NCBI GenBank assembly: GCA_026745465.1
Contig: JACYXH010000022.1
Span: 92,001 to 156,000, forward strand
Direction: 5' to 3'
Origin: Lota lota
Taxonomy: Eukaryota; Chordata; Actinopteri; Gadiformes; Lotidae
DNA: 64,000 nt
Shown here: positions 35,566 through 48,300 of the stretch, piece by piece
Layout: each line of letters opens with the position of its first letter
Numbering within the stretch: the first letter of the stretch is position 1
Notes under the pieces: model-generated
The model's input: the letters and a program-made list of their open reading frames with translations, nothing else
Database searches by the model: none
What the model was told of the DNA's origin: nothing
Made by a program: the position numbers and the translations under genes

Positions 35566-36195
35566 GTCTTGTTTTATAATGTATCTGCTAGTTTCACAAA
35601 GCAAAAAAGCAACAGGAGCGTTCCCTCAAAAACGAGACCCTCAGAAGACAGAAGTTGTTTCTAGTTCTACCTACCATTTACAGAAATACAAATTATTATT
35701 CATGAATTGAATTACATATTTATACATTATTCAATAATATAACGTGTAAATAGTTCTGCTAGTACAAAAATCATCTTTTGATCATGACAACCAGACTTCC
35801 ACCTTGAACACACCACAGACCCCAAAAGAGGGCGCTTCTGGTAAAATGTGTTTTTGTATTATTCTGTCTTGTTTTATAATGTGTCCGCTAGTTTCAGGAA
35901 GCAAGAAAGCAACAGGAGCTTTCCCGCCAAAACGAGACCCTCAGAAGACAGAAGGAGGACGCCGAGACAACGTTGAGACAAAAGGTGTGTGGTGTGCATG
36001 AAGTTGTTTCTAGTTCTGCCTGACATTTACAGAAATACAAATTATAATTCATGTATCGAATTACATATTGAATTATACATTACATGTAAATAGTGCTTCT
36101 ACGTTAAGACTAAATCCATCTTTTGATCATGACAACCAGAGCTCCACCCCGAAAACATCACAGACACCAAGAGAGGGCGCCTCTGGTAAAATGTG
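35566..36195. repeat. Tandem duplication of exons 14-15 in C'
   Basis: Two units of about 300-330 bp (from 35566 and 35866), each starting CTTGTTTTATAATGT and holding exon 14 then exon 15. In the first unit exon 14 is cut short after RRQK (35592-35654) and lacks the GTGTGT donor, while its exon 15 (35795-35840) keeps both sites. The second unit is intact. Confidence 0.75.
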
Positions 36196-36399
36196 TTTTT
36201 ATATTATCTGGGTGGTAAATACTAGAGCCCGACCGATACTAGATTTTAGGGGCCGCTGTCGATACCGATATTATGGAGTAAAAAATTACAGATATCGATA
36301 TATCGGTCGATTGTTGATGTTATTCAATATATATTTGGTGATACCTGGGGGTGGAGCAGCTCCTTGGGCTCTGCAGCTCACCCTCCAGCAATGCTTCGG

Positions 36400-38200
36400 G
36401 CCAGAGCAACATCACATTAAAATCATGAGTAAAAGGAACCAGTTAACTGTATGGGGAGGAGCTACTAAGCAACGAAGTTCAGGGTGAACGGTATGGGGAG
36501 TCATGAAGGCTCCTAAATAAGATGAGTGGGCGCAAGAGGTCGAAGGAGGGACAGGTTGCAGGCTGCAGCCCAGAGGATAGAGTGACCTCCTGGTTCACCC
36601 ACTTCCGGGATCTCCTCGGCACGCACCCGAGAGTGGATGGAGCTGAGGAAGAGATAACGGCAGTCCGTAGAAACCTCAAAATTGAAGATGGCCCCTTTAC
36701 AGTGAAACCCACTCTGAAGCAGGGGAAAAGTGCTGAGCCGGACGGCATTCCCCCAGAGGTCCTTAAGAACTGCGATCTCAACGACATCATCCTGGAGATC
36801 TGCAACCTAGCTCTGATGGAAAACAACAAGCCCAATATGTGGTCTCTCTCTAACATCATCCCGGTGCCTAAATCTGGAGATCTCTCGAAGCCAGACAACT
36901 ACCGTGGCATCAGTCTGACATTTATCATTGCAAAGATGTACAACCCTATGATACTGAATCGGATATGGGTGCGCCATCGCCCCTCACCTGAGAGAGAATC
37001 AAAATGATTTGAGAGAGGGGAGAACCACCGTATCCTAGATCCTAGCCTTAAGGAGGAGGTGAACAAGAACAAGCTGACAGCGGTGCTGTGTTTTATTGAC
37101 ATCAACAAGGCGTGATGATGACCATACTAAAGGCTTACGGTGTCCCTCCTAACCTACTCCAGGCAATAGGGACCATGTACGCAGGCACAAGAGCAAAGGT
37201 GGTAACCCCAGATGGCGACAGTGAGGAGTTTGGCATCCTAGCAGGGGTGTTGCAAGGAGTCACCATCGTCCCCTTCCTTTTCATTATTGTCTTGGACTAC
37301 ACACTCAGGCAAGCCATCAGTGGACAGGAGCTGGAACTCTGCTTCACTATTACACCTAAGAGGTATATGAGATTCCCTGCTGTAGTCCTAACGGACCTGG
37401 GCTATGCAGATGATATCAGCTTGATATCGGATCGTGTGGAGCAGGCCTAGGAGCTCTTGACCAGAGTGGAGACAGAGTGTGCCAAGGTTGGTGTTAGGCT
37501 AAATGCTAAGAAAACCAAGGTAATCACCTACAACATCCTCCCGGACCATCCACCTCTAATGACAGCAGGGGGCATTGCTCTGAAGGAAGTCAATGACTTC
37601 AAATACCTGGGCTCATGGGTTAACTCATCAGAGCAAGACCTTAAAGTGAGGAAGGCGCTCGCTTGGAGGGCCCTGAATGGCATGGCCAGTGTATGGAACT
37701 CCAACCTCCCCCGAAACATCAAGCTTAGCTTCTTCTACGCGACCGTGGAGTCTGTTCTCCTAAATGGCTGTGAAACCTGAACCCTGAAGCCCACCCTACA
37801 GAAGTCTCTGGATGGGTGCTACACCAGTATGCTGGATGCCATACTTAACATCAACCAGAACGGGCCTGCTACCAACAAGCATCTGTATGGGGGGCTAGCA
37901 GGGCTGAGTGAGAAGGTAGCATCCAGAAGAATGAGACTGGCCGGTCATTGCCAGAGACACCGGGAGCTCCCAGTCAGCAAGTTGGTGCTGTGCGAACCAA
38001 CACACGGGCATCGATCACGAGGGCGTCCCACACCAACATACGTGGATGTACTGCGGTAAGATGGAGCGGAAAACACTGGCGAACTAGCCAGTTGCATGGA
38101 GGATCGAGAAGATTGGAAACACCGCTGGAGGACTCGTCCGAGGACGACCTAGAGAGACTAACCTTCAAACAGAAAGTTTACGTATATGTGCTCAGTTAAA
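36400..38200 (+). pseudogene. LINE reverse transcriptase relic inside the hAT-like element
   Basis: Broken frames at 36522-37007, 37112-37450, 37457-37780 and 37829-38059 together give the RT blocks: IPPEVLKNCDLN, IIPVPKSGD, KPDNYRGISL, AGVLQGV, the catalytic LGYADDISLISD, LNAKKTKV and DFKYLGSWV, then a C-terminal region ending RSRGRPTPTYVDVL. This order is that of non-LTR reverse transcriptases of the RTE/Rex-like groups. Stops and frameshifts lie near 37008, 37110, 37451 and 37781; the finger region between the first two is deleted and no endonuclease is seen. Confidence 0.75.
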
Positions 38201-39088
38201 CCATTTAGAGGTTAAACCACCACAGTAGAGGATTTATAGAGGTAATTACATTTATAAATCGACACTGTAGTGACTATGACGTCCATTGTCCTTCATGTAG
38301 ATCACCCTTGGGCTGACTGGGTATAGGCTAGAGTAGATGCTTGGCGGCTTGCGAAAAAATGGAATGTCCAGAAGAAATTTAAATAAAAAGATCTTCATTT
38401 ATTAATGATTCTGTTTCCATAACTGATTTAACCGAATGTTGAAAGTAAGGATTATTGTTATAAACAGGAAATTTAAGACAAGACACGCAAACCCGGCAAG
38501 GTCTAAAGACTGTGCTTTCCCAGCCAAAAAAAACCCTCCAGGCCTCAGGATGTCCTTTAAGGCCAAGTTGCCCTGTAGGGGGAGCACGCAGCATAAATAG
38601 CCATTAACAAAACAAGACACACACACACGGCCTCAGGTTCTATCTTTTAAGTATAACAATCAATATGAGGTGTGTGGTGTGCTACTCATCCATTTTAGGT
38701 TGGAGACTTCCTAAGGCAATGCCTTCATGAGCTGAGCTCCAATAGCCCAGCTAAAGCAGAATGCTATTCTGTGCCTTCCTGCAGCAGACAGATCTTTGTT
38801 ATGGGTCTCTCCAGGACTCTGGTTTGTGTCTTGATCTTTACAGCGTAATGGTCTGTCCGCCATGTGTGGCTTTGACACGTGCCATCCTCTGATCCATAAC
38901 CTTGAAAGCCAGCAGTTTCAAAGCTTCTTTAAAAATGTGGATCCATCCTACCGCAACTTTCAACTCTCTCCAGCTGGAGAAGTATGTGATTAGCTTGTCC
39001 GTAGGATTATCACTGCCTTTGACAATAACTGCAGCATTTTCGTGTCGATCACCCTTGGGCTGACTGGGAATAAGGCTAGAGTAGATGC

Positions 39089-40046
39089 TTGTCAGCTTGC
39101 GAAAGAGGAGGTTTCCACCTCTCCAAATGGATAACTAACAGCCGTCAGGCACTTGCCTCCATCCCCAAAGTAGAGAGAGCTAAAGAGGTAAAAAAGCTTA
39201 ACCTGGACAGAGATAGACTCCCAACCGAAAGAGCACTTGGTGTGCAATGGTGTGTGGATGATGACAACTTAACATTCAATGTCACCATTAGCTAATGGTG
39301 CCACACACTCGGAGAGGGATACTGTCTATGATAAGCTCTATTTACGACCCCTTAGGGTTTCTTGCGCCCTATACTCTTACTGCTTAACTGGTATTACAGG
39401 AGCTCTCTAGCATTTACTGCAACTGGGATAAGGAAGTACCCAAGGCATTCCGTGAGCGATGGATTAAATGGACAGCAGATCTCCAGCAGATCACTGATTT
39501 CAAGGTCCGTAGATGCATCAAACCAAACGACTTGGCCCTCACAAAGAAGCACAGCTGCACCACTTCTCGGATGCAAGTGAGCAAGGATATGGAACGGTGA
39601 GCTTCTTGAGACTAGTGAATCACAAGAACACTATTCACGTTGCTTTCATGATGGGAAAGGCAAGAGTGGCTCCCCCAAAGAAGATTACAATTCCCAGGAT
39701 GGAGGTCGCTGCCCCAGTGCTGGCCACTAGGGTGGATAAAGTACTGCGGTCAGAGTTACAGCTGCAGCTGCAAAGCTCAATGTTTTGGACCGACAGCCAA
39801 TCAGTACTTAAGTATATAGCAAATGAACACACAAGGTTCCACACATTTGTTGCCAACAAGATCTCCACCATTAGGGAGGCCACAGAGATGTCGCAATGGC
39901 GATATGTGAGCACAAAAACCAACCCCGCCGATGATGCCTCTAGGGGAAAGAAGGCTGGGAAATTTCTGGGGAGCAAGAGATGGATTCATGGCCCAGACAT
40001 GATCTGGAGGTCAATAGAGGACTGGCCACAGTTTCCCCTAGAGTGA
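39089..40046 (+). pseudogene. BEL/Pao retrotransposon pol relic (RT end and RNase H)
   Basis: LPTERALGVQW (39200-39260) is the BEL/Pao RT signature. It is followed, with frameshifts, by FRERWIKWTADL and QITDFKVRRC, then an RNase H region: FSDASEQGYG, KKITIPRMEVAAPVLATRV, FWTDSQSVLKYI, RFHTFVANKISTIRE, TNPADDASRG. Acidic residues of the RNase H core (DAS, E of RMEV, DSQ) are still visible. A direct repeat (GATCACCCTTGGGCTGACTG at about 38306 and 39048) shows a piece of it is duplicated around 38380-39040, which I do not recognise. Dead. Confidence 0.78.
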
Positions 40047-40408
40047 GTCCACCTCACTCTCTTTGAGGTGATAGGCCAATATTGGCCAACATATATATCG
40101 GTCAGGTTCTAGTAAATACTTTATTTTTATCTCATCTGTTTTCTTGCCATTCTGTTCTTTGTTTTGTTTGTGAGTTAAACAATATTGGTACAATATTGAA
40201 TATTATATTTCTCTAGCACGCAGTCTGTCCGGTAGCAGCAGTCATCCGGTAAAAATGGATGTATTCTCTCAGTTAAAAAAAACCTCAAGGTACGATGGCC
40301 TTTTAACCTCCAATGTTTGTTTCACTTTCACTTTATCATCTTTGAAAATATGATCATGTCAATTGTCATGTTGATCTTTTTTTTACTGCATTTTTTTGTG
40401 AACTGCAG

Positions 40409-41000
40409 CATGAAGAGGCTGCAGCCTACGACTCCACAAAGCAAATCAAAAAGAGTGAGGATGGAGAATATCATGACGGATCCCGTTTACGTGACAGAGG
40501 CACCTACACAAAATTATATAGACAGCTACACAAGCACCCAGATGCAAGGACCACAAGTAAATATGATGGAGGCACCTACAGAAAATTATATAGACAGCTA
40601 CACAAGCACCCAGATGAAAGGCCCACAAGTAAATGTGATGGAGGAGATGAACATCAGCACAGCGGCTAACGATGGAGCTCAAGTGATGGAGGAGGGAATG
40701 ATTAGCATCATCCAGGCCCAGGAACAGCAAGACCGGCTCATGGAGCTCCTGCAGTCTGTGTGCAACGAGAGAGACTCCTTCAAAGAGAAGGTTAAGGAGC
40801 TCCAGGCACAACTAGACGTGGAGGAGAAGCAGCGTGCATACTGTCAGACAGCCAGAGAGAAGGCAGAGGAGCTGAGCAGAGAAAAAGAGGCGTTACTGGA
40901 GGCCCATTCCAGACAAAACCAGGAACAGGTGAAGCAAATTGAAGACTTGACGTGTAGATTGGACCAAAGCAGCAACGAGATAGAGAAACTGCACGTAAAG
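40409..41000 (+). CDS. morc3: C' exon 17 with internal 72-bp tandem duplication
   Basis: 197 codons: basic start (SMKRLQPTTPQSKSKR), then two tandem 24-residue units beginning [20 protein letters not shown] and EAPTENYIDSYTSTQMKGPQ (40497-40568 and 40569-40640), then the acidic/coiled-coil part shared with B and D ([34 protein letters not shown]). The duplication is in frame and absent from B and D. Confidence 0.85.
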
Positions 41001-41270
41001 GTATGCTAGTTTGATTTAGTAGGTTGCAGGTGACTTGCCTTTTCTTAAGCTTTTTACTGCAGTTTAATCCTGAGTTTCTCTGTGTACCTGACAATAAAAT
41101 ACTTGAACGTGAGTTTAGGGAATAATTGTGTTGCAAGAATTTTTCTTTTTTGGTGAAGAATGATTGTAAGAAGCCCTTTGAGACCGCAACCGTGATGAAC
41201 TTTTATACAAATAAAATCAACACGACTTGTTAGTAGTTAGAACATCAAACACCATGTCATTCCCCATTAG

Positions 41271-41723
41271 GTGAAGCAGTTGCAGAAGGAGAAGACCAGC
41301 ATTTCTGCCGAGTGTGAAAATACCAAGTCAAGGTTAGTCTCTCACTCACTCACTCACCAATTGTAAATCTAGATCTATTATTTTTTTTAAAGGTACACAA
41401 TATGTATTATTCTATTTTTGTCTCTCTTGTCAACTCTGGAACAGTCTGAAAGAGCTCCAAACAAAGGTAAAGCAGTTGCAGAAGGAGAAAGCAAGCATTT
41501 CTGCAGAGTATGAAAAGACCAAGTCAAGGTTAGTCGCTCTTGCTCTCTCTCGCTTTCTCTCTTATTGTAAATCTAGATCTATTATTAAAAAAACATGGTA
41601 CACAATATGTATTATTATATTTCTGTCTCTTGTCAACTCTGGAACAGTCTGATAGAGCTGCAAAACAAATGGGCAGGCCTTGTCCACATGATCACGCCAA
41701 GTGAACGAGTGCAACATCATTGA
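41271..41723 (+). CDS. morc3: C' coiled-coil tail exons
   Basis: 41271-41332 ([20 protein letters not shown]), 41445-41528 ([27 protein letters not shown]) and 41648-41723 ([20 protein letters not shown]..., TGA 41721-41723). Two units of the repeated mini-exon here, against three in C. LQKEK replaces LEEEK in both units, so the two exons have been homogenised within this copy. Confidence 0.78.
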
Positions 41724-44147
41724 GGAGATAATGGAACAGGTCCTCAGTAACAATGGTCCTACTTCACACTAGTACCATTGACCCATGTTGGTTACTACAA
41801 TTATGGATGCAGAGAGAATGTGTAAATATCATGTTTTATATAGTGAAGGGACTATCACTGGAATCTATGTTTATAAAGCAGTTTGGGGTAAACTCCCCAC
41901 CTATCTCCCCTCACTGCTTTCCAGGTAGATCAACAGATAAAACACAAGGTCACAACATTCAATGTCCTGTAGAGTCCCACGGGTGCGTTTGGATTGTGGC
42001 AAAGACAGCGTTTAGCTATGATATACCGAGCAGTTGGCTAGAATACAGGATGACCTTGGCCTGAAGGAGTTAGTCCCCATTCCAGCTTTAGAACCTTTTT
42101 TAATGATTTTTATGCAAATGTTTTGATTACTCTTTCGTGTTTGGTAATTTAGTGTTTTTATTGATGATAATGTTTTTATGTCTACTGTTTGTAACTGCAT
42201 TGGCATTGTTAATATTGTTCTGTAATGTAGGGCACTGCTGTTAGATAGAAAAAAGTTATAGATTTTATGAAACATAACATACATTTTATAGGTAAGATGG
42301 GACATATGGTGTTTTTTTTTGTTTATTCATAAAGGGCAATGGTATTGAATTTATTCGGTTTGTGTGCTGATTGTTCATAATTACAAATATGTAAAAAATG
42401 TCCTTTACTTTTCTATATCAAGTTTGTGTGTTGGCTCTTTAGTTTTTTCCAAAGCTTAGCATGCCTCATTCCCAGCTGCCCTCCCTGACCATTGATCCCT
42501 TATCAGACAAGGCAGACGTCCATAGTCTGAACGATGCATTAGAGATAGGAGGGCTTTGGCTTTCCATAAGGTGTGAACATGTTTGTTATTTCTTTCACTG
42601 CACATTTACAATCATGTCACAAAAATTGAGAACCCTCAATCTGTGTGGGGTTCTCAAGACCTGTTGGTCTGAGGGGGATCTGTTGTTGGGCTGTGAGACA
42701 AAAGAAGGGCCATTTGGGGCTGGAGACCGAGGTCTGGCAGGGAGCAGGAGGAGAACAGGATGAAGGTGAACACACATAAATGAATCGATCAACTCCTGAA
42801 GAGTAGTGGAGGGATAGAGACTGATGTTTGGCAGGGGGGGGGGGGGGGGGGGATTAATAACAGGATGAAGGCTAAACACATTTATCAACAAAACGTGGGG
42901 GTCAGAGACAGGGCTCTGGGAGGGAGGGGGATAAAAACACAAAGGTGTAATCATATCTAACTGTTAAGCAATTAATACAATCCTCAACAGAAGCCTATAG
43001 TCTGCATCCCTTCTAGGTGCACTGTGTAGGATTCTGTGGCATCTAAAAGAACGGACTTCCCTGATGGAAAATTATATTCATACGATAGTTTAAATTAGTG
43101 TATGATCTCATGAAAGTAAGAATTGTGTTTTTGTTATCTTCAAATTAACCCTATACGTCTACGTTGCGAGCGGGTCGTCTTCCATGGAGCCCGCCATGAT
43201 GCACCGCCATGTTTCTACAGTAGCCCAGAAAGGACAGAAGGCTCTAGAGAAGACGTGTTTTAGATTGTAAAGACACTAACTATCTTACTTGTAAGCTATT
43301 ACCCATAGTTAAGAGACTAAATACCTAATTAAAATTATAAATCTATCAAGGAATGTCATCACTTGACACTTTGCTACTAGATACTGTCATTGACTATGAC
43401 TTAATTTGGAACAGTACAGGCCACCGTAGCTTCGTCCAACTTGTTTGGAGAGGTTCGGAGAGGGAATTCAGTTTGTTGCAATCTGCAACCTCACCGCTAG
43501 ATGCCACTAAATCCTAACCACTGCACCTTCAAAATGTTCTTCTCCTGTAGGGCATAGATTATGTATGATCCATCAGTCAAATGTTTATTTTTGGGTCTGA
43601 GCTGTATGAATAAACAAAATGAATTGCAGTACTTATCATCAGCTATTGTAATGTATATTTATCTATGCAACAGCATAGCCTACATGTTTAGACTAATAAG
43701 AGACATTTTAAAGTGGCAATGTGTAATATTTTAACCTGCTCGTAGCTTACGATAACCTGGACATATCAGTATTCAATGCTGATCAAAAGTGATTTCAATA
43801 ATGTTAGCAATAAAATCACATCCTTTAACATGTACATGCTTCAAATGAAAAATTCAGAAGTAAAACGGATAGAAAAAGAAACATAGCCAGACATAACAAA
43901 AGGATATAAAGCATCAGAGACAATCAGGCATCACTGAATAGATTTGAGAGTTGAAAGTTTATAGTATATCATTTGGTCTTATGAGAGGGTGGTGAGGAGC
44001 AGTATGTAGAAAAGCCTACAAAAGAAAGGGCAAGGAAAAGGTCCCATAAGGTATTGTTATTGATTACCAATCATATCTAGACAGTCTGCTGTGCACCTAC
44101 TGTAAAACTCAGATTTTACTTGTACTTTGTTAACGTTAGTTCAATTG

Positions 44148-44482
44148 TGTGGGAGTGTGTGTGGATGGTGGCTGGTTTAAGAAGCCTCACCTGGCCGAGT
44201 CAGATGATTGGAATCTGGAGCTGGGTGAGGCTGCAGACCTGTTGCACATTGAGCAATCAGTGGGCACAGGTTAAATCAGCCATCACCACACACACTCAGG
44301 GAGAGCTCTCCTACATGTCAGCATGGAGCACTAGCGCCATGTACCATCGTACGCAACCTTTGCAATAAACCGGTCTTTCAACATCACCACCCTGTGTCCA
44401 ATTGTTTGGAGGAGCCTGAGGAAAGTCACCTAGGTGGAGTATGGCAGCCACCTAGGTGGTGTGTAGCATGGACATTGCTAAA
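44148..44482 (+). mobile_element. Solo LTR with AATTG target duplication, spacer before D
   Basis: Same insertion as 19134-19472 (AATTG at 44143-44147 and 44483-44487; 3' end GCTAAA through a C-to-A change). Shared position shows it was in the spacer before that spacer duplicated. Confidence 0.78.
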
Positions 44483-45183
44483 AATTGATATGGAGTTAGT
44501 TGAGATGGAGGACATTTTTAACATTTCTCTGAGTCTCACCATCCACAACCCCAGTATATGACTCGAGTTTGGCTGGAGCTGTAATGACTGGCGCACTAAG
44601 ATGCTGGCACACTCCACTCATTACGTTTATTTTAGCATCGGGCGACGATGAAGAACAATTTACATTCTGATTTCCATTTCTGAGAGATTCTTTGATTTAA
44701 TGTAAATAAGGGCCAATAGCTTTCTTGTCATCGCTGAGAGGTCCATCTTCTATTTTATTTTGCCATCAACATCTCAACTACAATTTACAGCAACAGTTAT
44801 GTCCAAGATATGCTCACATTTATTACAATGAAAACATATTCTACTTTGTAATTTCAATATGTCTAAAATATTCCAAGATTTAATATCTCTCAGACCATGT
44901 GACCCACTGAGGTCAAACCAGCTTTAATCTATTTTTATGGTGTAACCCTTTCATTTACAACTGGTCTTAACATGGCCCCTCCCCCTTGCTGCAGTTGTCA
45001 GCAGTCACTCAGTAACAACCAGCAGCCAAAGCCAACACTGGCCCTTCACTATACACATCCCATCACAAGTGGGAGTGTCCACCCAGATGCTGGATAGATC
45101 AGCCTACCAGCCTACCCAGTGGACTGTAGCATCTTAGCTGATCCATCCATCCTACATCGAGGTGGACACGCCCACTTGTGATG

Positions 45184-45304
45184 TCACGAAGTCACGGGGC
45201 GGGGCAGATTTAGACTCACACCTGGTGGGGAAATAGGAATCATTTAAGTTGTGATTGAGCAGGAAACTGTCAGGCTGTTCCACACTCAGTTAGTTTCAGA
45301 GAAC
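45184..45304 (+). promoter_or_regulatory. Copy D proximal promoter: GC box, no ISRE, no CCAAT
   Basis: A consensus GC box GGGGCGGGGC lies at 45196-45205. Relative to copy C, 24 nt holding the TATA-like and CCAAT motifs are deleted (junction GATTTAG|ACTCAC near 45213), and 7 nt are deleted just before the ATG, turning AGTTTCAGTTTCCAGAG into AGTTTCAGAG, which destroys the ISRE. The start ATG is 45305. Confidence 0.65.
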
Positions 45305-48300
45305 ATGGCGGCTGGACAGACGCAACGCGGGGTCCCGCTGAGTACGGTAAGGTTAACATATCATCGGTATCGATTGGTGGAATTATGCCGGTACTAATCT
45401 TAACGACATACCAGGGGCGAAATCGATCCATGATCACCGCAGAAAAGAAAGCGGGGCGTTCCGGACGTAGCGGGCAACACTGCATTATTCCCAGAGCAAC
45501 CAATGTCTTGTGTCGATAAAGTTTAAACCACACGTTTTAATGATAGTGAGCTTGTTAAAAGCATCAGAGCACAATGTTCACCATGTTAATACCGTTGTCA
45601 TGTCGTTATTGTACTGCTAGTGTCAAGGCGCTGCTCCAGGGGGGAGGGGTGGGCGGATCGATCCCAAAATATCGATACTTCAGATACTACGTCTCGCTTT
45701 TGAAGATCGATTCTAGATTCAATAGGATCAATACCAGTTTCCGTTTCTCTCTTCCACGTTGAACCCATTTCATAAAGAGTAGAACAAAAGCCAGGATACA
45801 ATGAGAACGAGGCTCCATCCGTACCGAAAACAGGTTCCCGTTCAGTGGGGCATACGAGGTGGTTTCCGTTTTGTGACAAAGTCACATTCATTTAATTCCC
45901 ACTAATGTCGAGATTTGAAGGCTCTAGCCTGCGAATAAATCAGTTGAACCAATTCCATTCAGGTATCTTTGTCATGACAGCCACCATGGTCACTGTACAT
46001 GTTGTAGGACATGGCGAAGGTAACAGCCTAGTTACTTTCTCACACAGTCCTCTCATTGCATCCACAGTAAAGTGTCAGCTCCTCCGTTTTGGGACTCAGT
46101 GACTCTGGTCTCCTGCTGGTTATTTGGTGTTTTTGTCTACTATGTGCCTGCTTCTGTTGTGCCCTGTCTACGCCCCTCACCTGTACACCCTGCCATTGTC
46201 TGTTTCCTTCCCTTTTTCCTGCTCACCTGTTTGACATTGTGCTAATTACTCAGCCTTATGATGTCCTGTGCTTTCAGTTCCTCATTGTCTGTTTGTTCTT
46301 ATGTTTGCTCTTAGCTTACCTAGTGAGTTCCCTCTGCCCTGTATTCTGCCTGCCTGCCTGCCTATTTGATTCCTGCCTGTTTTTTGGATTTGCCTACGGT
46401 TTTTACCTTTGCCTGCCTCTGGACTGCTCTACTGACGGTGACCTGGCTCTTTTCTTTGTTCTGATCTTTTGTGTTTTTGCATTCCTCCTGAGAAACAGGA
46501 GTTAATTTTTGTTATTGATTGAGCTGAACCCCTGCCTCAAATAAATCCTTTAGACTTATTCTGCTTTTGGGTTCGTATTTCACTCCCTTCCTGACACTAA
46601 ACTACATTCACAGACCTATAATTATCGCTATCTGTTATATGTATTGATCATTCATCTCGATAGCGCTACAAGCTGATGTTTTCTTGCACTGCGGGACGTG
46701 AATATAGGTTGCTTTTGATGACATGAAGGTGTGCAGTTGTATCGCAACAGTTTAGTTTTTGGATGCAAGCTTTCTCTGAAAGAATAGCCTCATTTAGTAA
46801 CCAAACAGGGAAACTACCTCAAACATGAACGTCTCCAAAACATGGCTGTATTAAAGAATGCACACCCACTTATCCTAGTCCCCCTCATCCGCCAACTGCC
46901 ATTCGCTGCACTATTTTACACTTGGATTAAAAAGTGGAACTCCATTATAAATGAATCCTGATGTTTTGTCTTCCCATCTAATTTGTGAGACTACCAATGC
47001 ACAAACGAAATGTCCTGGTAGAGCCGGAATATCCATTCTGCAACAGGGAAAATACAGCAGGCCCAAATCATACTGTAACTATTCAAACAAATCTATTAAA
47101 CTATCATTTTTATTTATTTGCCATTATCTTAGTTACGTATAACACATCTATCCATGAAGAGTGCTTATTATGTTCTCTGATCTATATAAAGTCATGACCG
47201 ATTATAAATGTTAAATGACTCCATTATAATTGAATCCTCTAAATACAAAATATATTTTGAGGAAAGGGCGGAGCATAAGCTCAAGCAATTAATATAGGAA
47301 TATGCCGCACAATGAAATACCTCTGCATTACTGCTACAAGTTCCTCTTCAGAAAGGGTGTTCAGTTCAGGGGAGGACATTCTAATATGTCTCCATTCCTC
47401 ACTGAAGCCTCAAATGTTGACCGACTTGTAATATTGACTGGTTTACATTTTAAGAAGCATACGTACCGCTCAAATCTTATGCACAGAAAAATACCTGTTC
47501 AAAGGTTGGGTAAGTAAGAGAAGACAAGAGACTGAAGTTGATTGTTTTTATGTTCAGTGTCTGATTCATGAAGCTGTTGCATTTAAGCTAAAAACATAAG
47601 TGTTCCCTTTCTGTTGTCCAAAGCTCATGTGCCGGTCCTATAGCAGGCACCATCATATTTTGTGTTGCATTTCCTTCTGTATCAGGTAAATGAGTGCAAT
47701 ACATTTTTTTCAATGAATACAAATCTTGAGAGAATTGTGATCTCAATTCTGAGTAAGAAAATGGTGATTTTCCTTTTATCGAGAAGCGTGCAGCCCTACA
47801 GTGTTGTCTATTTTCTTCTAATCAAAAATATATTCTTAATCAGTTGCTCCCATGTAGTAGTTTGGTGCTAGCAGTTGTACTGTGTAGAGGTGGCAGGATA
47901 CGTACAAAGATGTATGTAGTAGGGCTATGTTTTGGCAGCACCAAATAGAATGTCAGAACTACTTCAATACAAACGGAAGGAAACAATGGTCCTGGTTTTA
48001 GTCCTGGTCCAGTAAAGTTGGTTTCATATTTGATATTTGTTTTTATTTTTTCAATAACTTATTTATCCACATATGAGAACATTGGTTAATAGTTTTGTAA
48101 TCGGAGGACGATGAGGAACAATTTACATCTTTTAATTTCCATTTCTGAGATACTTTGTTTTAATGCAAATTAGTGCCAATAGCTTTTCTATGTCAACGCT
48201 GAGGTCCAACATCCATTTTACTTTGCCATCAACATCTCAATTACAATGTACAGCAACAATTAGGTCAAAGATATGCTTGCATTTATTACAATGAAAACAT

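Larger units (their letters stand above)
36223..40111. mobile_element. 3.9-kb hAT-like element with nested LINE and BEL/Pao relics
   Basis: Termini TAGAGCCCGACCGATA and TATCGGTCAGGTTCTA are inverted repeats, flanked by the perfect 8-bp duplication GTAAATAC (36215-36222, 40112-40119). Copy D keeps the empty site (GTAAATAC once, near 58723). An 8-bp target duplication is diagnostic of the hAT superfamily. The outer element has no transposase; it carries older retroelement pieces (36400-38200 and 38320-40050), so those inserted into it or were captured. It lies in intron 15 of C'. Confidence 0.8.
34164..41723 (+). pseudogene. morc3: MORC3-like unit C': exons 10 to end with CW, no ATPase exons
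   Basis: Exons 34164-34271, 34529-34657 ([29 protein letters not shown]), 35091-35165 ([16 protein letters not shown]), 35367-35415, 35892-35984, 36140-36185, 40217-40289, 40409-41000, 41271-41332, 41445-41528, 41648-41723 (TGA). Phases are consistent over about 461 codons, with no stop. There is no exon 1-9 and no promoter upstream. Either it is a 5'-truncated duplicate, or it supplies the 3' half of a longer transcript from copy C: C exon 10 and C' CW exon have compatible phase. Intron 15 carries a 3.9-kb nested transposon; exons 14 and 15 have an additional upstream duplicate (35592-35654, 35795-35840), the first lacking a splice donor. The intact frame argues for recent origin or selection. 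Confidence 0.75.
41724..45304. other. Spacer between C' and D
   Basis: Class I 3' flank (41724-42460), then the duplicated spacer block (42461-44945) with a G-run of 19 (42834-42852), a GTGCAC MITE-like repeat (43015-43529) and a solo LTR (44148-44482). The D promoter follows, including the palindrome 45061-45183. No gene seen. Confidence 0.7.

Noticed and set aside
46089-46505. 138-codon hydrophobic frame, possible membrane protein
   Set aside because: Lies wholly in an LTR-like repeat, Cys/Leu/Phe-rich from CCTGCCTG and TTTGTC tracts, and is disrupted in the copy C paralogue.
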